From Streptococcus sp. HMSC067H01 (GTDB lineage Bacteria; Bacillota; Bacilli; Lactobacillales; Streptococcaceae), in NCBI RefSeq assembly GCF_001814775.1, contig NZ_KV817814.1, forward strand, positions 1 to 33,134: DNA of 33,134 bases, read 5' to 3'. How positions within the stretch are numbered: the first letter of the stretch is position 1; the number at the start of each line of letters is the position of its first letter. Of the stretch, positions 25,442 to 33,132 are shown piece by piece. Below the pieces are notes generated by a model, which was not told the DNA's origin, did no database searches, and worked only from the letters and a program-made list of their open reading frames with translations. Both the position numbers and the translations under genes were made by a program.

Positions 25442-26926
25442 ATGACATTAGTTTATCAATCAACGCGTGATGCGAAAAATACAGTAACAGCCAGCCAAGC
25501 GATTTTGCAAGGTTTGGCAACAGATGGGGGCTTATTTACTCCAGTGAGCTATCCAAAGGTGGACTTGGATTTTGACACATTGAAAGACGCTTCTTATCAA
25601 GAGGTGGCTAAACTTGTATTTTCAGCCTTCTTGGATGACTTTACAGCAGAAGAGTTGGACCACTGTATCAACAATGCCTATGACAGCAAGTTTGATACAC
25701 CAGCAATTGCCCCTCTTGTCAAACTCGATGGCCAATATAACTTGGAACTTTTCCACGGTTCAACCATTGCCTTTAAAGATATGGCCTTGTCTATCTTGCC
25801 GTACTTTATGACAACAGCTGCTAAGAAACACGGTTTGGAAAACAAGATTGTCATCTTGACAGCAACATCTGGAGATACTGGGAAAGCTGCTATGGCAGGA
25901 TTCGCGGATGTACCAGGAACTGAAATTATCGTTTTTTATCCAAAAGACGGTGTCAGCAAGGTACAAGAGTTACAAATGACCACGCAAACTGGCGACAATA
26001 CTCATGTTATCGCTATTGATGGAAATTTTGACGATGCTCAAACCAACGTGAAGCACATGTTCAATGATGTGGCTCTTCGTGAGAAATTGGCAGCCAACAA
26101 GCTCCAGTTCTCATCAGCTAACTCTATGAATATTGGTCGTTTGGTCCCACAGATTGTCTATTATGTTTATGCCTACGCTCAGCTTGTTAAAACAGGTGAG
26201 ATTAAGGCTGGTGATAAGGTTAACTTCACCGTACCGACAGGAAACTTTGGCAATATCTTGGCTGCCTTTTATGCGAAGCAAATCGGCCTACCAGTCGGCA
26301 AGTTAATCTGTGCTTCAAATGACAACAATGTCTTGACAGATTTCTTTAAAACTCGTGTTTATGACAAGAAGCGTGAGTTTAAGGTAACCACTAGCCCATC
26401 TATGGATATCTTGGTCTCTTCAAACTTGGAGCGCTTGATTTTCCACCTTTTGGGTAATAATGCGGTTAAGACAGCTGAACTCATGAATGCTTTGAATAAC
26501 CAAGGTCAGTATGAATTGACAGATTTTGATGCAGAGATTCTTGATCTCTTTGCAGCAGAGTATGCGACTGAAGCGGAAACAGCAGCAGAAATCAAGCGTG
26601 TTTATCAAACAGATGCCTACATTGAGGATCCACATACAGCGGTTGCCTCAGCTGTTTATAAAAAATACCAAGCGGCGACAGGTGATGTGACTAAGACCGT
26701 GATTGCTTCAACAGCTAGTCCTTATAAATTCCCAGTCGTTGCAGTAGAAGCTGTAACAGGGAAATCAGGCTTGACCGACTTTGAAGCCTTGGCTCAATTA
26801 CATGAAATCTCAGGAGTGGCTGTGCCACCAGCAGTTGATGGCCTCGAAACAGCTCCAGTTCGTCACAAGACAACTGTTGCAGCAGGAGATATGCAGGCAG
26901 CAGTAGAATCTTATCTAGGACTTTAA
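25442..26926 (+). CDS. thrC: Threonine synthase
   Basis: 494 residues, the long (fungal/Gram-negative-like) class of threonine synthase. The N-terminus has ATDGGLFTPVSYP; the pyridoxal-phosphate lysine is K112 in STIAFKDMALS; the phosphate-binding loop is TATSGDTGKAA; and FTVPTGNFGNILAAF and SANSMNIGRLVPQI are conserved. It converts O-phosphohomoserine to threonine. The gene stands alone here, with its own promoter and a hairpin terminator after it, rather than next to hom or thrB. In pneumococcus the same neighbours (MATE exporter, HAD, LysM) follow thrC. Confidence 0.97.
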   Translation: MTLVYQSTRDAKNTVTASQAILQGLATDGGLFTPVSYPKVDLDFDTLKDASYQEVAKLVFSAFLDDFTAEELDHCINNAYDSKFDTPAIAPLVKLDGQYNLELFHGSTIAFKDMALSILPYFMTTAAKKHGLENKIVILTATSGDTGKAAMAGFADVPGTEIIVFYPKDGVSKVQELQMTTQTGDNTHVIAIDGNFDDAQTNVKHMFNDVALREKLAANKLQFSSANSMNIGRLVPQIVYYVYAYAQLVKTGEIKAGDKVNFTVPTGNFGNILAAFYAKQIGLPVGKLICASNDNNVLTDFFKTRVYDKKREFKVTTSPSMDILVSSNLERLIFHLLGNNAVKTAELMNALNNQGQYELTDFDAEILDLFAAEYATEAETAAEIKRVYQTDAYIEDPHTAVASAVYKKYQAATGDVTKTVIASTASPYKFPVVAVEAVTGKSGLTDFEALAQLHEISGVAVPPAVDGLETAPVRHKTTVAAGDMQAAVESYLGL

Positions 26927-26938
26927 GACAGAGGAAGT

Positions 26939-26970
26939 AAACTCGGTTGGGCAACTAACTGAGTTTCTTT
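26939..26970 (+). terminator. Terminator of thrC
   Basis: AAACTCGGTT (26939-26948) pairs with AACTGAGTTT (26957-26966) including one G-U pair; loop of eight; followed by CTTTT. The MATE gene starts 17 bases further on, so some read-through probably feeds it, since no separate promoter is evident. Confidence 0.75.
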
Positions 26971-26986
26971 TCATCAGGAGGAAGGA

Positions 26987-28267
26987 TTGTTTAAGAAAAA
27001 TAAAGACATTCTCAACATAGCCCTGCCAGCCATGGGTGAAAATTTCTTGCAGATGCTCATGGGGATGGTGGATAGCTATCTGGTGGCACATCTGGGCTTG
27101 ATCGCCATTTCGGGTGTGTCTGTAGCTGGAAATATTATCACCATTTATCAGGCTATTTTTATTGCCTTGGGAGCAGCAATTTCTAGTGTTATATCAAAAA
27201 GTGTGGGGCAGAAGGACCAGTCTAGACTAGCCTACCATGTGACAGAAGCACTTAAAATCACCCTACTACTGAGTTTAGTTTTAGGGGGCTTGTCCATCTT
27301 TGCAGGTCAAGAGATGATTGGTCTTTTAGGAACAGAAGCGTCTGTAGCTGAGAGTGGTGGACTATACCTAGCTTTGGTAGGAGGGACAATCGTCCTCTTG
27401 GGCTTGATGACTAGTCTAGGAGCCTTGATTCGCGCTACCCGCAATCCTCGACTGCCGCTTTATGTGAGTTTTTTATCCAATGCTTTAAACATCCTTTTTT
27501 CAAGTATTGCCATTTTTATCCTTGATATGGGGATAGCTGGTGTAGCTTGGGGGACTATTTTGTCTCGTTTGGTCGGGGTTGTGATTTTGTGGTCGCAATT
27601 AAAACTTCCATATACGAGACCAAATTTTGGACTGGATAAAGACCTGCTGACCTTGGCTTTACCTGCAGCGGGAGAACGTCTCATGATGCGAGCTGGAGAT
27701 GTGGTCATTATTGCCTTGGTTGTTTCCTTTGGGACGGAGGCAGTCGCAGGAAATGCAATCGGTGAAGTCTTGACTCAGTTTAACTATATGCCAGCCTTTG
27801 GTGTCGCTACAGCAACAGTCATGCAGGTGGCTCGAGCAGTTGGAGAAGATGATTGGGCAAGGGTAGACAACTTAAGTAAGCAAACTTTTTGGCTATCCCT
27901 CTTTCTTATGTTGCCCTTAACACTCAGTATCTATGCTCTCGGAATGCCCCTAAGCCACCTTTACACTAGTGATCCTGTGGCTATCAAAGCTAGTGTTCTA
28001 GTGACTCTTTTTTCACTTTTAGGGACTCCTATGACAACGGGGACGGTCATTTATACAGCTGTCTGGCAAGGTTTGGGAAATGCCCGACTTCCCTTTTATG
28101 CTACAAGTATTGGAATGTGGTGCATCCGTATTGGAACAGGCTACCTGATGGGAATTGTTCTTGGTTGGGGCTTGCCTGGTATCTGGGCAGGAACGCTTTT
28201 GGATAATGGTTTCCGTTGGATTTTCCTACGCTATCGTTATAAGCAATATATCTCTTTGAAAGGATGA
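26987..28267 (+). CDS. MATE family multidrug/efflux transporter
   Basis: 426 residues and about twelve membrane segments in two related halves, the MATE arrangement. It begins at TTG (26987) behind AGGAGGAAGG, giving MFKKNKDILNIALPAMGENF, a typical MATE start. Other family-like pieces are GAAISSVISKSVGQKD, GALIRATRNPRLPLYV and GNAIGEVLTQFNYMPAFGVA. These proteins export cationic drugs or other compounds using a sodium or proton gradient; the substrate is unknown. It is followed by a HAD hydrolase gene after three bases, so the two are cotranscribed. Confidence 0.9.
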   Translation: MFKKNKDILNIALPAMGENFLQMLMGMVDSYLVAHLGLIAISGVSVAGNIITIYQAIFIALGAAISSVISKSVGQKDQSRLAYHVTEALKITLLLSLVLGGLSIFAGQEMIGLLGTEASVAESGGLYLALVGGTIVLLGLMTSLGALIRATRNPRLPLYVSFLSNALNILFSSIAIFILDMGIAGVAWGTILSRLVGVVILWSQLKLPYTRPNFGLDKDLLTLALPAAGERLMMRAGDVVIIALVVSFGTEAVAGNAIGEVLTQFNYMPAFGVATATVMQVARAVGEDDWARVDNLSKQTFWLSLFLMLPLTLSIYALGMPLSHLYTSDPVAIKASVLVTLFSLLGTPMTTGTVIYTAVWQGLGNARLPFYATSIGMWCIRIGTGYLMGIVLGWGLPGIWAGTLLDNGFRWIFLRYRYKQYISLKG

Positions 28268-28270
28268 CAT

Positions 28271-28885
28271 ATGAAAAAAATTGGATTTATCTGGGATTTA
28301 GATGGGACCTTGTTGGACTCTTATGAGGCTATTTTAGCAGGAATCGAAGAGACTTTTGCCCAGTTTGACATTCCTTATGATAATGCTGAGGTTCGTGCCT
28401 TTATCCTACAAACTTCCGTTCAAGATCTGTTGGAAAAGGTGGCAGAAGAAAGAGGCTTGGATGTTGATAGGCTCAATCAAGTCCGTGCTCAGAGCTTGGC
28501 TGAGAAGAATGCTCAAGTGGTTCTGATGCCAGGGGCGCGTGAAATCTTAGCTTGGGCAGACCAGCAAGGGATTGAGCAGTTTGTTTATACCCATAAAGGG
28601 GACAATGCTTTTACAATTTTGGAGAATTTGGGTTTGGCCCACTATTTTACAGAAATTTTAACCAATCAAAGTGGCTTTGCTCGGAAGCCTAGTCCAGAAG
28701 CTGCGATTTATCTTTTAGATAAGTATGGATTAAATCCTCAGCAGACTTATTATATCGGCGATCGGACTTTGGATATAGAATTTGCCCAAAATAGTAGGAT
28801 TCAGAGTATCAATTTTCTTGCCTCACCTGCAACTTGTAATCAACAGATAGAGTATTTAGAAGATATTAGCTCACTTTCTTTCTAG
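28271..28885 (+). CDS. HAD-superfamily hydrolase, phosphoglycolate-phosphatase-like
   Basis: 204 residues with all HAD motifs: motif I WDLDGTLLDS (nucleophile D10, D12), motif II VYTHKG, motif III with lysine ARKPSPEA, and motif IV YYIGDRTLDIE. The cap domain is the small helical type (subfamily IA), as in beta-phosphoglucomutase and Gph phosphatases. It probably removes phosphate from a small metabolite in the cytoplasm; substrate unknown. The threonine/histidine of motif II and the early stop make it a compact member. Coupled to the MATE gene. Confidence 0.9.
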   Translation: MKKIGFIWDLDGTLLDSYEAILAGIEETFAQFDIPYDNAEVRAFILQTSVQDLLEKVAEERGLDVDRLNQVRAQSLAEKNAQVVLMPGAREILAWADQQGIEQFVYTHKGDNAFTILENLGLAHYFTEILTNQSGFARKPSPEAAIYLLDKYGLNPQQTYYIGDRTLDIEFAQNSRIQSINFLASPATCNQQIEYLEDISSLSF

Positions 28886-28954
28886 AACTTTCTTTAAGAA
28901 GAATGTGTCAGCCTGATGACAAGAAACTAACAAACTATTTCAAGTAATGATATT

Positions 28955-28963
28955 TGTTACAAT
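28955..28963 (+). promoter_or_regulatory. Extended -10-like element with TGT repeats downstream of the HAD gene
   Basis: TGTTACAAT at 28955-28963 resembles an extended -10. It is followed by TGTACA (28967) and TGTTAA (28977). The spacing of the three TGT units is 12 and 10 bases, close to but not equal to the 11-base WalR pattern (TGTNAN-N5-TGTNAN). A terminator follows at once, so any transcript would be about 40 nt. Confidence 0.35.
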
Positions 28964-28984
28964 GAATGTACAGTTCTGTTAAAT

Positions 28985-29006
28985 AGCCCCAAAAGGGCTT
29001 TTTTTC
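28985..29006 (+). terminator. Terminator of the MATE-HAD unit
   Basis: AGCCC (28985-28989), loop CAAAA, GGGCT (28995-28999) and a run of seven T. It lies 100 bases after the HAD stop and before the LysM gene's own -10. Confidence 0.85.
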
Positions 29007-29017
29007 TATTTTCTTTG

Positions 29018-29026
29018 TGTTATGAT
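29018..29026 (+). promoter_or_regulatory. Extended -10 promoter of the LysM protein gene
   Basis: TGTTATGAT (29018-29026), 35 bases before the ATG at 29062, with an AAAAGGAG ribosome site between. The -35 would fall in the terminator's T-run and is weak. Confidence 0.6.
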
Positions 29027-29061
29027 AGACAGGTACTACATTTGAAAAGGAGTTTGATAGT

Positions 29062-30102
29062 ATGAAGAAAAGAATTATTTTAGCATCAACAGTAGCCTTG
29101 TCCCTTGCCCCTGTATTGGCAACCCAAGCAGAAGAACTAGTATGGACAGCACGTAGTGTTGAGCAAATTCAAAACGATGTTACCAAGAATGAGAATAAAA
29201 CAAGCTATACGATTCAGTATGGAGATACTCTAAGTACCATTGCCGAAGCTTTGGGAGTAGATGTGACCGTTCTTGCTAACCTGAACAAGATCAGCAATAT
29301 TGATCTAATTTTCCCTGAGACAGTGCTTACTACAACTGTTAATGATGAGGAAGAAGTGACGGAAGTTGAAATCCAAACCCCTGATACAGTTCAAGGTGGC
29401 GAAGGAACAACTGCAACAGCAGATTTGACAACCAACCAAGTCACTGTAGATGACCAAACTGTACAGGTTGAAGATTTAACTCAACCAGTTGAAGAAACAG
29501 AGGCTCAAGTTGAAGCAGTAGCGCCACAAGCGACTGAAGAAGCAGTAGCAGAGGTTACTACTGAAACTGTAGCAGAAGTTGCGAGCCCAGTAGTAGAGAA
29601 CTCAACTCCAGTAGTGGAGGAAACAGCTGTAGAGACGACTACAAGCTCATCTGATACAGAAGACGTTACCTATCAAGCAGAACCAAGTCAGCACTCTTCA
29701 AACACTTATGCAGCCCCAGCAGCTCCTGACTATGCAGGACTTGCTGCAGCAAAATCAGAGAATGCAGGTCTTCAACCACAAACTGCGGCCTTTAAAGAAG
29801 AAATTGCTAACTTGTTTGGTATCACATCCTTTAGTGGCTACCGTCCAGGAGATAGCGGTGACCACGGAAAAGGCCTTGCCATTGACTTTATGGTTCCAGT
29901 AAGCTCAGCTCTTGGAGACCAAATTGCAGATTATGCGATCCAAAATATGGCTAGCCGTGGCATTAGCTACATCATCTGGAAACAACGTTTCTATGCACCA
30001 TACGATAGCAAATATGGACCTGCTTACACTTGGAATCCAATGCCAGATCGTGGAAGTGTCACAGAAAACCACTATGATCACGTTCACGTATCGATGAACT
30101 AA
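29062..30102 (+). CDS. Secreted LysM-domain cell-wall protein with putative metal-binding C-terminal domain (Spr1875-like)
   Basis: 346 residues. Signal peptide at 1-24 (MKKRIILASTVALSLAPVLA, cleavage after TQA). One LysM peptidoglycan-binding domain at ~48-92 (YTIQYGDTLSTIAEALGV). A long linker (~93-225) rich in E, V, T and A. The C-terminal domain (~245-346) has SGDHGKGLAIDF (H268, D275) and HYDHVHVS (H337, H340, H342). The histidine/aspartate spacing recalls the zinc site of M15/LAS-type peptidases and the domain called ARB-07466-like or VldE-like. A cell-wall role in peptidoglycan maintenance is likely. The position (thrC-MATE-HAD-LysM-MarR) matches a pneumococcal LysM gene of the WalRK regulon. 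Enzymatic activity has not been shown by sequence. Confidence 0.85.
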   Translation: MKKRIILASTVALSLAPVLATQAEELVWTARSVEQIQNDVTKNENKTSYTIQYGDTLSTIAEALGVDVTVLANLNKISNIDLIFPETVLTTTVNDEEEVTEVEIQTPDTVQGGEGTTATADLTTNQVTVDDQTVQVEDLTQPVEETEAQVEAVAPQATEEAVAEVTTETVAEVASPVVENSTPVVEETAVETTTSSSDTEDVTYQAEPSQHSSNTYAAPAAPDYAGLAAAKSENAGLQPQTAAFKEEIANLFGITSFSGYRPGDSGDHGKGLAIDFMVPVSSALGDQIADYAIQNMASRGISYIIWKQRFYAPYDSKYGPAYTWNPMPDRGSVTENHYDHVHVSMN

Positions 30103-30109
30103 TAGAAAG

Positions 30110-30145
30110 AGAAGTTGAAACTAATCTAGTTTCGACTTCTTTTTT
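30110..30145 (+). terminator. Terminator of the LysM protein gene
   Basis: A 14-bp stem with one G-U pair (30110-30123 with 30127-30140), loop ATC, and a T-run to 30145. Confidence 0.93.
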
Positions 30146-30184
30146 GTAAAAATAGTATTGATAAGTGAGATAAAATCTAAAACA

Positions 30185-30193
30185 TGATAAAAT
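30185..30193 (+). promoter_or_regulatory. Extended -10 promoter of the DUF2262-like gene
   Basis: TGATAAAAT (TG at 30185-30186, TAAAAT at 30188-30193). Start expected near 30200, inside the cre site. Confidence 0.55.
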
Positions 30194-30206
30194 GTAAGCG
30201 TATACA
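30192..30206 (+). promoter_or_regulatory. Full-consensus cre (CcpA) site
   Basis: ATGTAAGCGTATACA matches every fixed position of WTGNAANCGNWNNCW and is nearly palindromic. Its place over the transcription start of the downstream gene predicts repression by CcpA when glucose is plentiful. Confidence 0.75.
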
Positions 30207-30252
30207 AATAACAGTGCTAAGGCATTAAAAGCAGAGAGAAAGGATGAAGTGA

Positions 30253-31116
30253 ATGACAAAACGATTGAAAACTCCATTTGAGAAAATAAGAGATGATTTT
30301 GAACAGGAATTTTGCGGAGAAATTGTTGAACTATTGATTTTTACCCTCCAAAATGTAAATGGGGCTGCTTCTTTAAAAGATGGTTGTCTAATGCCGTCAG
30401 TTCATTTTAAAGCTAGTGTCAATGTTGAAACTCAGGACTTCTCTGAACGTGAGGGACGTTTGGAATGGCTCCTGACCCTAGAAGAATTTGAAGAAAAGCA
30501 TTGGGGGTTTAGTTTTGAACCCTACAAAATTCATCGTATCAAATGTCAAAAACGCCCCTTCATGGAGCTAGAGCCATATATGTCAGAAGTAGCTAATAAC
30601 TGCTACCACTTGCTGGAATACCTAGATGACCAATCCACAGACGCCAGGTTAGAGACCTTGATCGAAACCTACCAGAAACCTGTTATCATTCAAGACGATA
30701 TTGGCGAATTCACCTTAAACAGAGCCTATTCTTGGTTTGAAGGCTTCATCACCTATCAAGGCGGTAAGATTCATGCTATGTTTGATGCGGGTGCAGGTGA
30801 AAGTCTTCCTCCAAGTTCTTTCGATGCTCTAAAGAAATTTATGGGAACTTTCCAATCCCAGGATGCTCAGATTAAAGACTACATTGTCAAAGAACTCTGG
30901 GAAACAGCTCAAGACTGGATTGATTCAGATGAAAATGATGTGGTGTTAACAGAAGAGTATTTTACCAACTCTCTTTCCTTGAGTGAACTATCGATCAATG
31001 AAGACAGGGAATTGACCCTCTACTATGATGATAGAGAGGAAATTTTTGCAGGCCATGCCATCGAAGTTGTCATCGATAAAGAGGGAGAAATCCTTCGAGC
31101 GGACTTGGTAGGCTAG
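30253..31116 (+). CDS. Conserved protein of DUF2262 type, function unknown
   Basis: 287 residues, acidic, no signal peptide or membrane segment, so cytoplasmic. The second half has the region IGEFTLNRAYSWFEGFITYQ, the pattern that suggests the DUF2262 family, followed by DAGAGESLPPSSFDAL and a C-terminal part ending IEVVIDKEGEILRADLVG. The first half (~1-135) has no motif I recognise. The ATG at 30253 has a weak AAAGGATG-like ribosome site; a GTG/ATG choice nearby could shift it slightly. It forms a single-gene unit between the LysM terminator and the hairpin at 31150, with a cre site over its promoter, which ties it to carbon supply rather than to its neighbours. Confidence 0.7.
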   Translation: MTKRLKTPFEKIRDDFEQEFCGEIVELLIFTLQNVNGAASLKDGCLMPSVHFKASVNVETQDFSEREGRLEWLLTLEEFEEKHWGFSFEPYKIHRIKCQKRPFMELEPYMSEVANNCYHLLEYLDDQSTDARLETLIETYQKPVIIQDDIGEFTLNRAYSWFEGFITYQGGKIHAMFDAGAGESLPPSSFDALKKFMGTFQSQDAQIKDYIVKELWETAQDWIDSDENDVVLTEEYFTNSLSLSELSINEDRELTLYYDDREEIFAGHAIEVVIDKEGEILRADLVG

Positions 31117-31149
31117 TAATTGGGTTCTCAATAGATTTTAGAAGAAATA

Positions 31150-31176
31150 GAGGCTGGGACAAAAAATCCCAGCCTC
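31150..31176 (+). terminator. Terminator of the DUF2262-like gene
   Basis: GAGGCTGGGA (31150-31159), loop CAAAAAA, TCCCAGCCTC (31167-31176): a perfect 10-bp stem but with a poor T-tail. Hairpins of this very sequence seem familiar from many intergenic sites of mitis-group genomes, so it may be a dispersed element as well as a terminator; this cannot be checked here. The rest of the gap to 31342 shows no gene. Confidence 0.7.
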
Positions 31177-31342
31177 GCTTTATAGTTACCATGCTCGTCT
31201 AAGGAAAACTTCCTTTTTCAATCCATATCCTTGACTACTTTACTAGCTTGATGAAGCTTGAGAGGTCTTGAAATAGTATATTCAGACTAGGACTTTCGCT
31301 TTTTGTTACATTGTCTATGTTTCAGAAATATGAGCAAAAGAC

Positions 31343-31371
31343 TTGCATTATGAATTTATTTGTTTTACAAT
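31343..31371 (+). promoter_or_regulatory. Promoter of the marR-DUF1304 operon
   Basis: TTGCAT (31343-31348), 17-bp spacer, TACAAT (31366-31371). The expected start near 31378 falls inside the first dyad of the operator. Confidence 0.75.
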
Positions 31372-31397
31372 TGACTAATCAATCATTGACAAATCAA
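31371..31397 (+). promoter_or_regulatory. Tandem dyad operator, probable MarR autoregulation site
   Basis: TTGACTAATCAA (31371-31382) and TTGACAAATCAA (31386-31397) are two copies, 15 bases apart, of the dyad TTGA-N4-TCAA. MarR-family dimers bind dyads of this size, and the pair covers the transcription start directly before a marR gene. Confidence 0.65.
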
Positions 31398-31417
31398 ATA
31401 TTTACAAGGAGATAGAA

Positions 31418-31843
31418 ATGGCAGGAATACACGAATTACTTTATCAAGTTCGCTTAGCAGACCAAATCATCACACAACTTTTTGAGAAACAGTTGGGAAT
31501 CAGTTTGACCCGCTATCAAATCCTGCAGTTTTTATTGCAAAACTCACCTTGTAACCAAATTGCCGTTCAGGAGAAGTTAGAGATTGACCCTGCAGCCTTG
31601 ACCCGTCATTTCAAGATTTTAGAGTCAGAGGGCTATGTCAGTCGTGAGCGAAATCCAGTCAATCAACGAGAAGTCTTAGTTGAATTAACCCAAGAAGCCA
31701 AGAATCAACTCTTGGTCAATCCGCCTAAACATCACTTGAAAGTGAAGGAACAGATGGAGAGCATCTTATCGCCTGCTGAGCAGAAAGAGCTGACGACTTT
31801 ACTGACCAAGCTAGTGTCAGGTCTAGAAAAAATAGAATTTTAA
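31418..31843 (+). CDS. MarR-family transcriptional regulator
   Basis: 141 residues, the usual MarR size. The winged helix-turn-helix spans ~30-100 (TRYQILQFLLQNSPC, then IDPAALTRHFKILESEGYV as recognition helix, and RERNPVNQREVLVELT as wing). N- and C-terminal helices form the dimer interface. It is preceded by a strong AAGGAGA site. Its operon partner is a DUF1304 membrane protein starting 10 bases later. The tandem dyad at its own promoter suggests self-repression relieved by a small ligand. The ligand is unknown. Confidence 0.92.
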   Translation: MAGIHELLYQVRLADQIITQLFEKQLGISLTRYQILQFLLQNSPCNQIAVQEKLEIDPAALTRHFKILESEGYVSRERNPVNQREVLVELTQEAKNQLLVNPPKHHLKVKEQMESILSPAEQKELTTLLTKLVSGLEKIEF

Positions 31844-31853
31844 GGAGAAAACG

Positions 31854-32216
31854 ATGTCAATTATTACTACTATTTTAGCAACACTTGTTGCCCTCGAACA
31901 TTTTTATATCTTTTATTTGGAGAGTGTGGCAACTCAATCAGATGCAACTAGCCGAGTCTTTCATATGGATAAGGAAGAGTTGAGTCGAGCATCTGTTAGC
32001 TCACTGTTTAAAAACCAAGGGATTTATAATGCCTTGATTGGGGTATTTCTTATCTATGGTATTTATTTCTCGCATAGCTTAGAAATCGTAACAATCTTTG
32101 TTTTATTTGTCATAGGAGCTGCGGCTTATGGTGCCTTAACAGCAGATAAAAAAATCATTCTAAAGCAAGGTGGGCCAGCTATCTTAACCCTCTTGAGTAT
32201 CCTTTTCTTGAAATAA
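31854..32216 (+). CDS. DUF1304 family membrane protein
   Basis: 120 residues with four predicted membrane helices. Family-typical pieces are LVALEHFYIFYLES near the N-terminus, FHMDKEELSRASVSSLFKN and QGIYNALIGVFLIYG. DUF1304 proteins are small integral membrane proteins of unknown function. Good TAAGGAG ribosome site. As the sole partner of the MarR regulator, it is probably the main target and may deal with whatever compound the regulator senses; this is inference. Ends at a bidirectional terminator. Confidence 0.9.
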   Translation: MSIITTILATLVALEHFYIFYLESVATQSDATSRVFHMDKEELSRASVSSLFKNQGIYNALIGVFLIYGIYFSHSLEIVTIFVLFVIGAAAYGALTADKKIILKQGGPAILTLLSILFLK

Positions 32217-32245
32217 AAAAGGCCAGCACCTAGTGCTGGTTTTTG
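32215..32245. terminator. Bidirectional terminator between DUF1304 and DUF975 genes
   Basis: CCAGCAC (32223-32229), loop CTA, GTGCTGG (32233-32239), flanked by an A-run before and a T-run after. It serves both convergent genes. Confidence 0.93.
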
Positions 32246-32259
32246 CTAATCTATGTTTT

Positions 32260-33117
32260 TTATCCTTTTTTATGCTTACGTTCAAGAAGTCTCTGATAAA
32301 AGAAGATTTGGCAACTGTAGACATAAGGATAGATGGAGATACCCGCAATCCCAAAGCTAATCCAAATAAGGAAATACCAAGGGAGCAACTGTAAGTCAAG
32401 GACGAAGCGTTGGAATTTATAGCCCTTCATGAGGAAGCGACTGGTTTCAAGAATCCGACTTGGCTTAGCTATCCCAATTGCAAGGGTATCACAAAGGAGC
32501 GGTTCAACTTGAGAATATGCATAATACTGTGGAAGATAAATAATGGTGCCCAAAATCATCAACAAGACGCTTCCAAAGAAGTAAAGAGCAAAAGTAAGGA
32601 GAAACTGCTCAGTATCTGTACTCGAGAGGTCAACGGCTGGAAATTCAGGGTGCAATTCCACAAATTTACGAGCCATTAGGCTACTGTAAAAGAGACAGTA
32701 GACTCCAAGAAGATTGGGTAGACTCCATAAAAAGAGGTAGAAACGTTTGAGCAAGAGCGTCAGGAAAGTCTGACTAAAGAGACGGTTGTCTAATAAAGAC
32801 AAACTACCCTTGAAGGAAAGCTCTGTTTGAGGTACTCTAAAGAGATTGATGCTTGTAAAGAGGGCGCCAGCTAGGATGATCGAGCTGGTAAAACCAAGTG
32901 CCAAGGGAAAGAGCGAGGATTGGAGCAAGGTTGTCAGAAAACTGATGAAGGATTGTTCAAGAATTCCTTCGTCAATTAGAGATAGAGGGCTTATAAAACT
33001 AGTTAAAATTAGGAGAAGACTTGGCAGTAGAAAGACAAGTAAAAGACGAGGATGTTCGCTTTGAAAGTGTCTAGCTTGCTGACGAACTTCTTTTAAATCA
33101 ATTTTTTGGTATTTCAT
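32260..33117 (-). CDS. DUF975 family integral membrane protein
   Basis: 285 residues with about six membrane segments. The C-terminal half has the pattern of the family: SRILETSRFLMKGYKFQRF, then LDLQLLPWYFLIW and an ending IYPYVYSCQIFFYQRLLERK. The N-terminus (KIDLKEVRQQARHFQ) is a cytoplasmic amphipathic piece. The family's function is unknown. The ATG at 33117 lies only six bases from an extended -10 box, so the message seems leaderless. The gene is complete in the window, but its -35 region is beyond the right edge. Confidence 0.9.
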   Translation of the reverse strand: MKYQKIDLKEVRQQARHFQSEHPRLLLVFLLPSLLLILTSFISPLSLIDEGILEQSFISFLTTLLQSSLFPLALGFTSSIILAGALFTSINLFRVPQTELSFKGSLSLLDNRLFSQTFLTLLLKRFYLFLWSLPNLLGVYCLFYSSLMARKFVELHPEFPAVDLSSTDTEQFLLTFALYFFGSVLLMILGTIIYLPQYYAYSQVEPLLCDTLAIGIAKPSRILETSRFLMKGYKFQRFVLDLQLLPWYFLIWISFGIAGISIYPYVYSCQIFFYQRLLERKHKKG

Positions 33118-33123
33118 TCTTTC

Positions 33124-33132
33124 ATTATACCA
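33124..33132 (-). promoter_or_regulatory. Extended -10 promoter of the DUF975 gene
   Basis: On the minus strand TGGTATAAT (33132-33124), followed by six bases and the ATG. Transcription would start at or beside the start codon; no ribosome site is available in that case. Confidence 0.65.

Noticed and set aside
28955..28982. WalR box upstream of the LysM gene
   Set aside because: The TGT units are spaced 12 and 10 rather than 11 bases, so it is reported only as a weak resemblance.
31371..31397. CRISPR or short tandem repeat
   Set aside because: Only two 12-bp units at an operon promoter; better explained as paired operator dyads.
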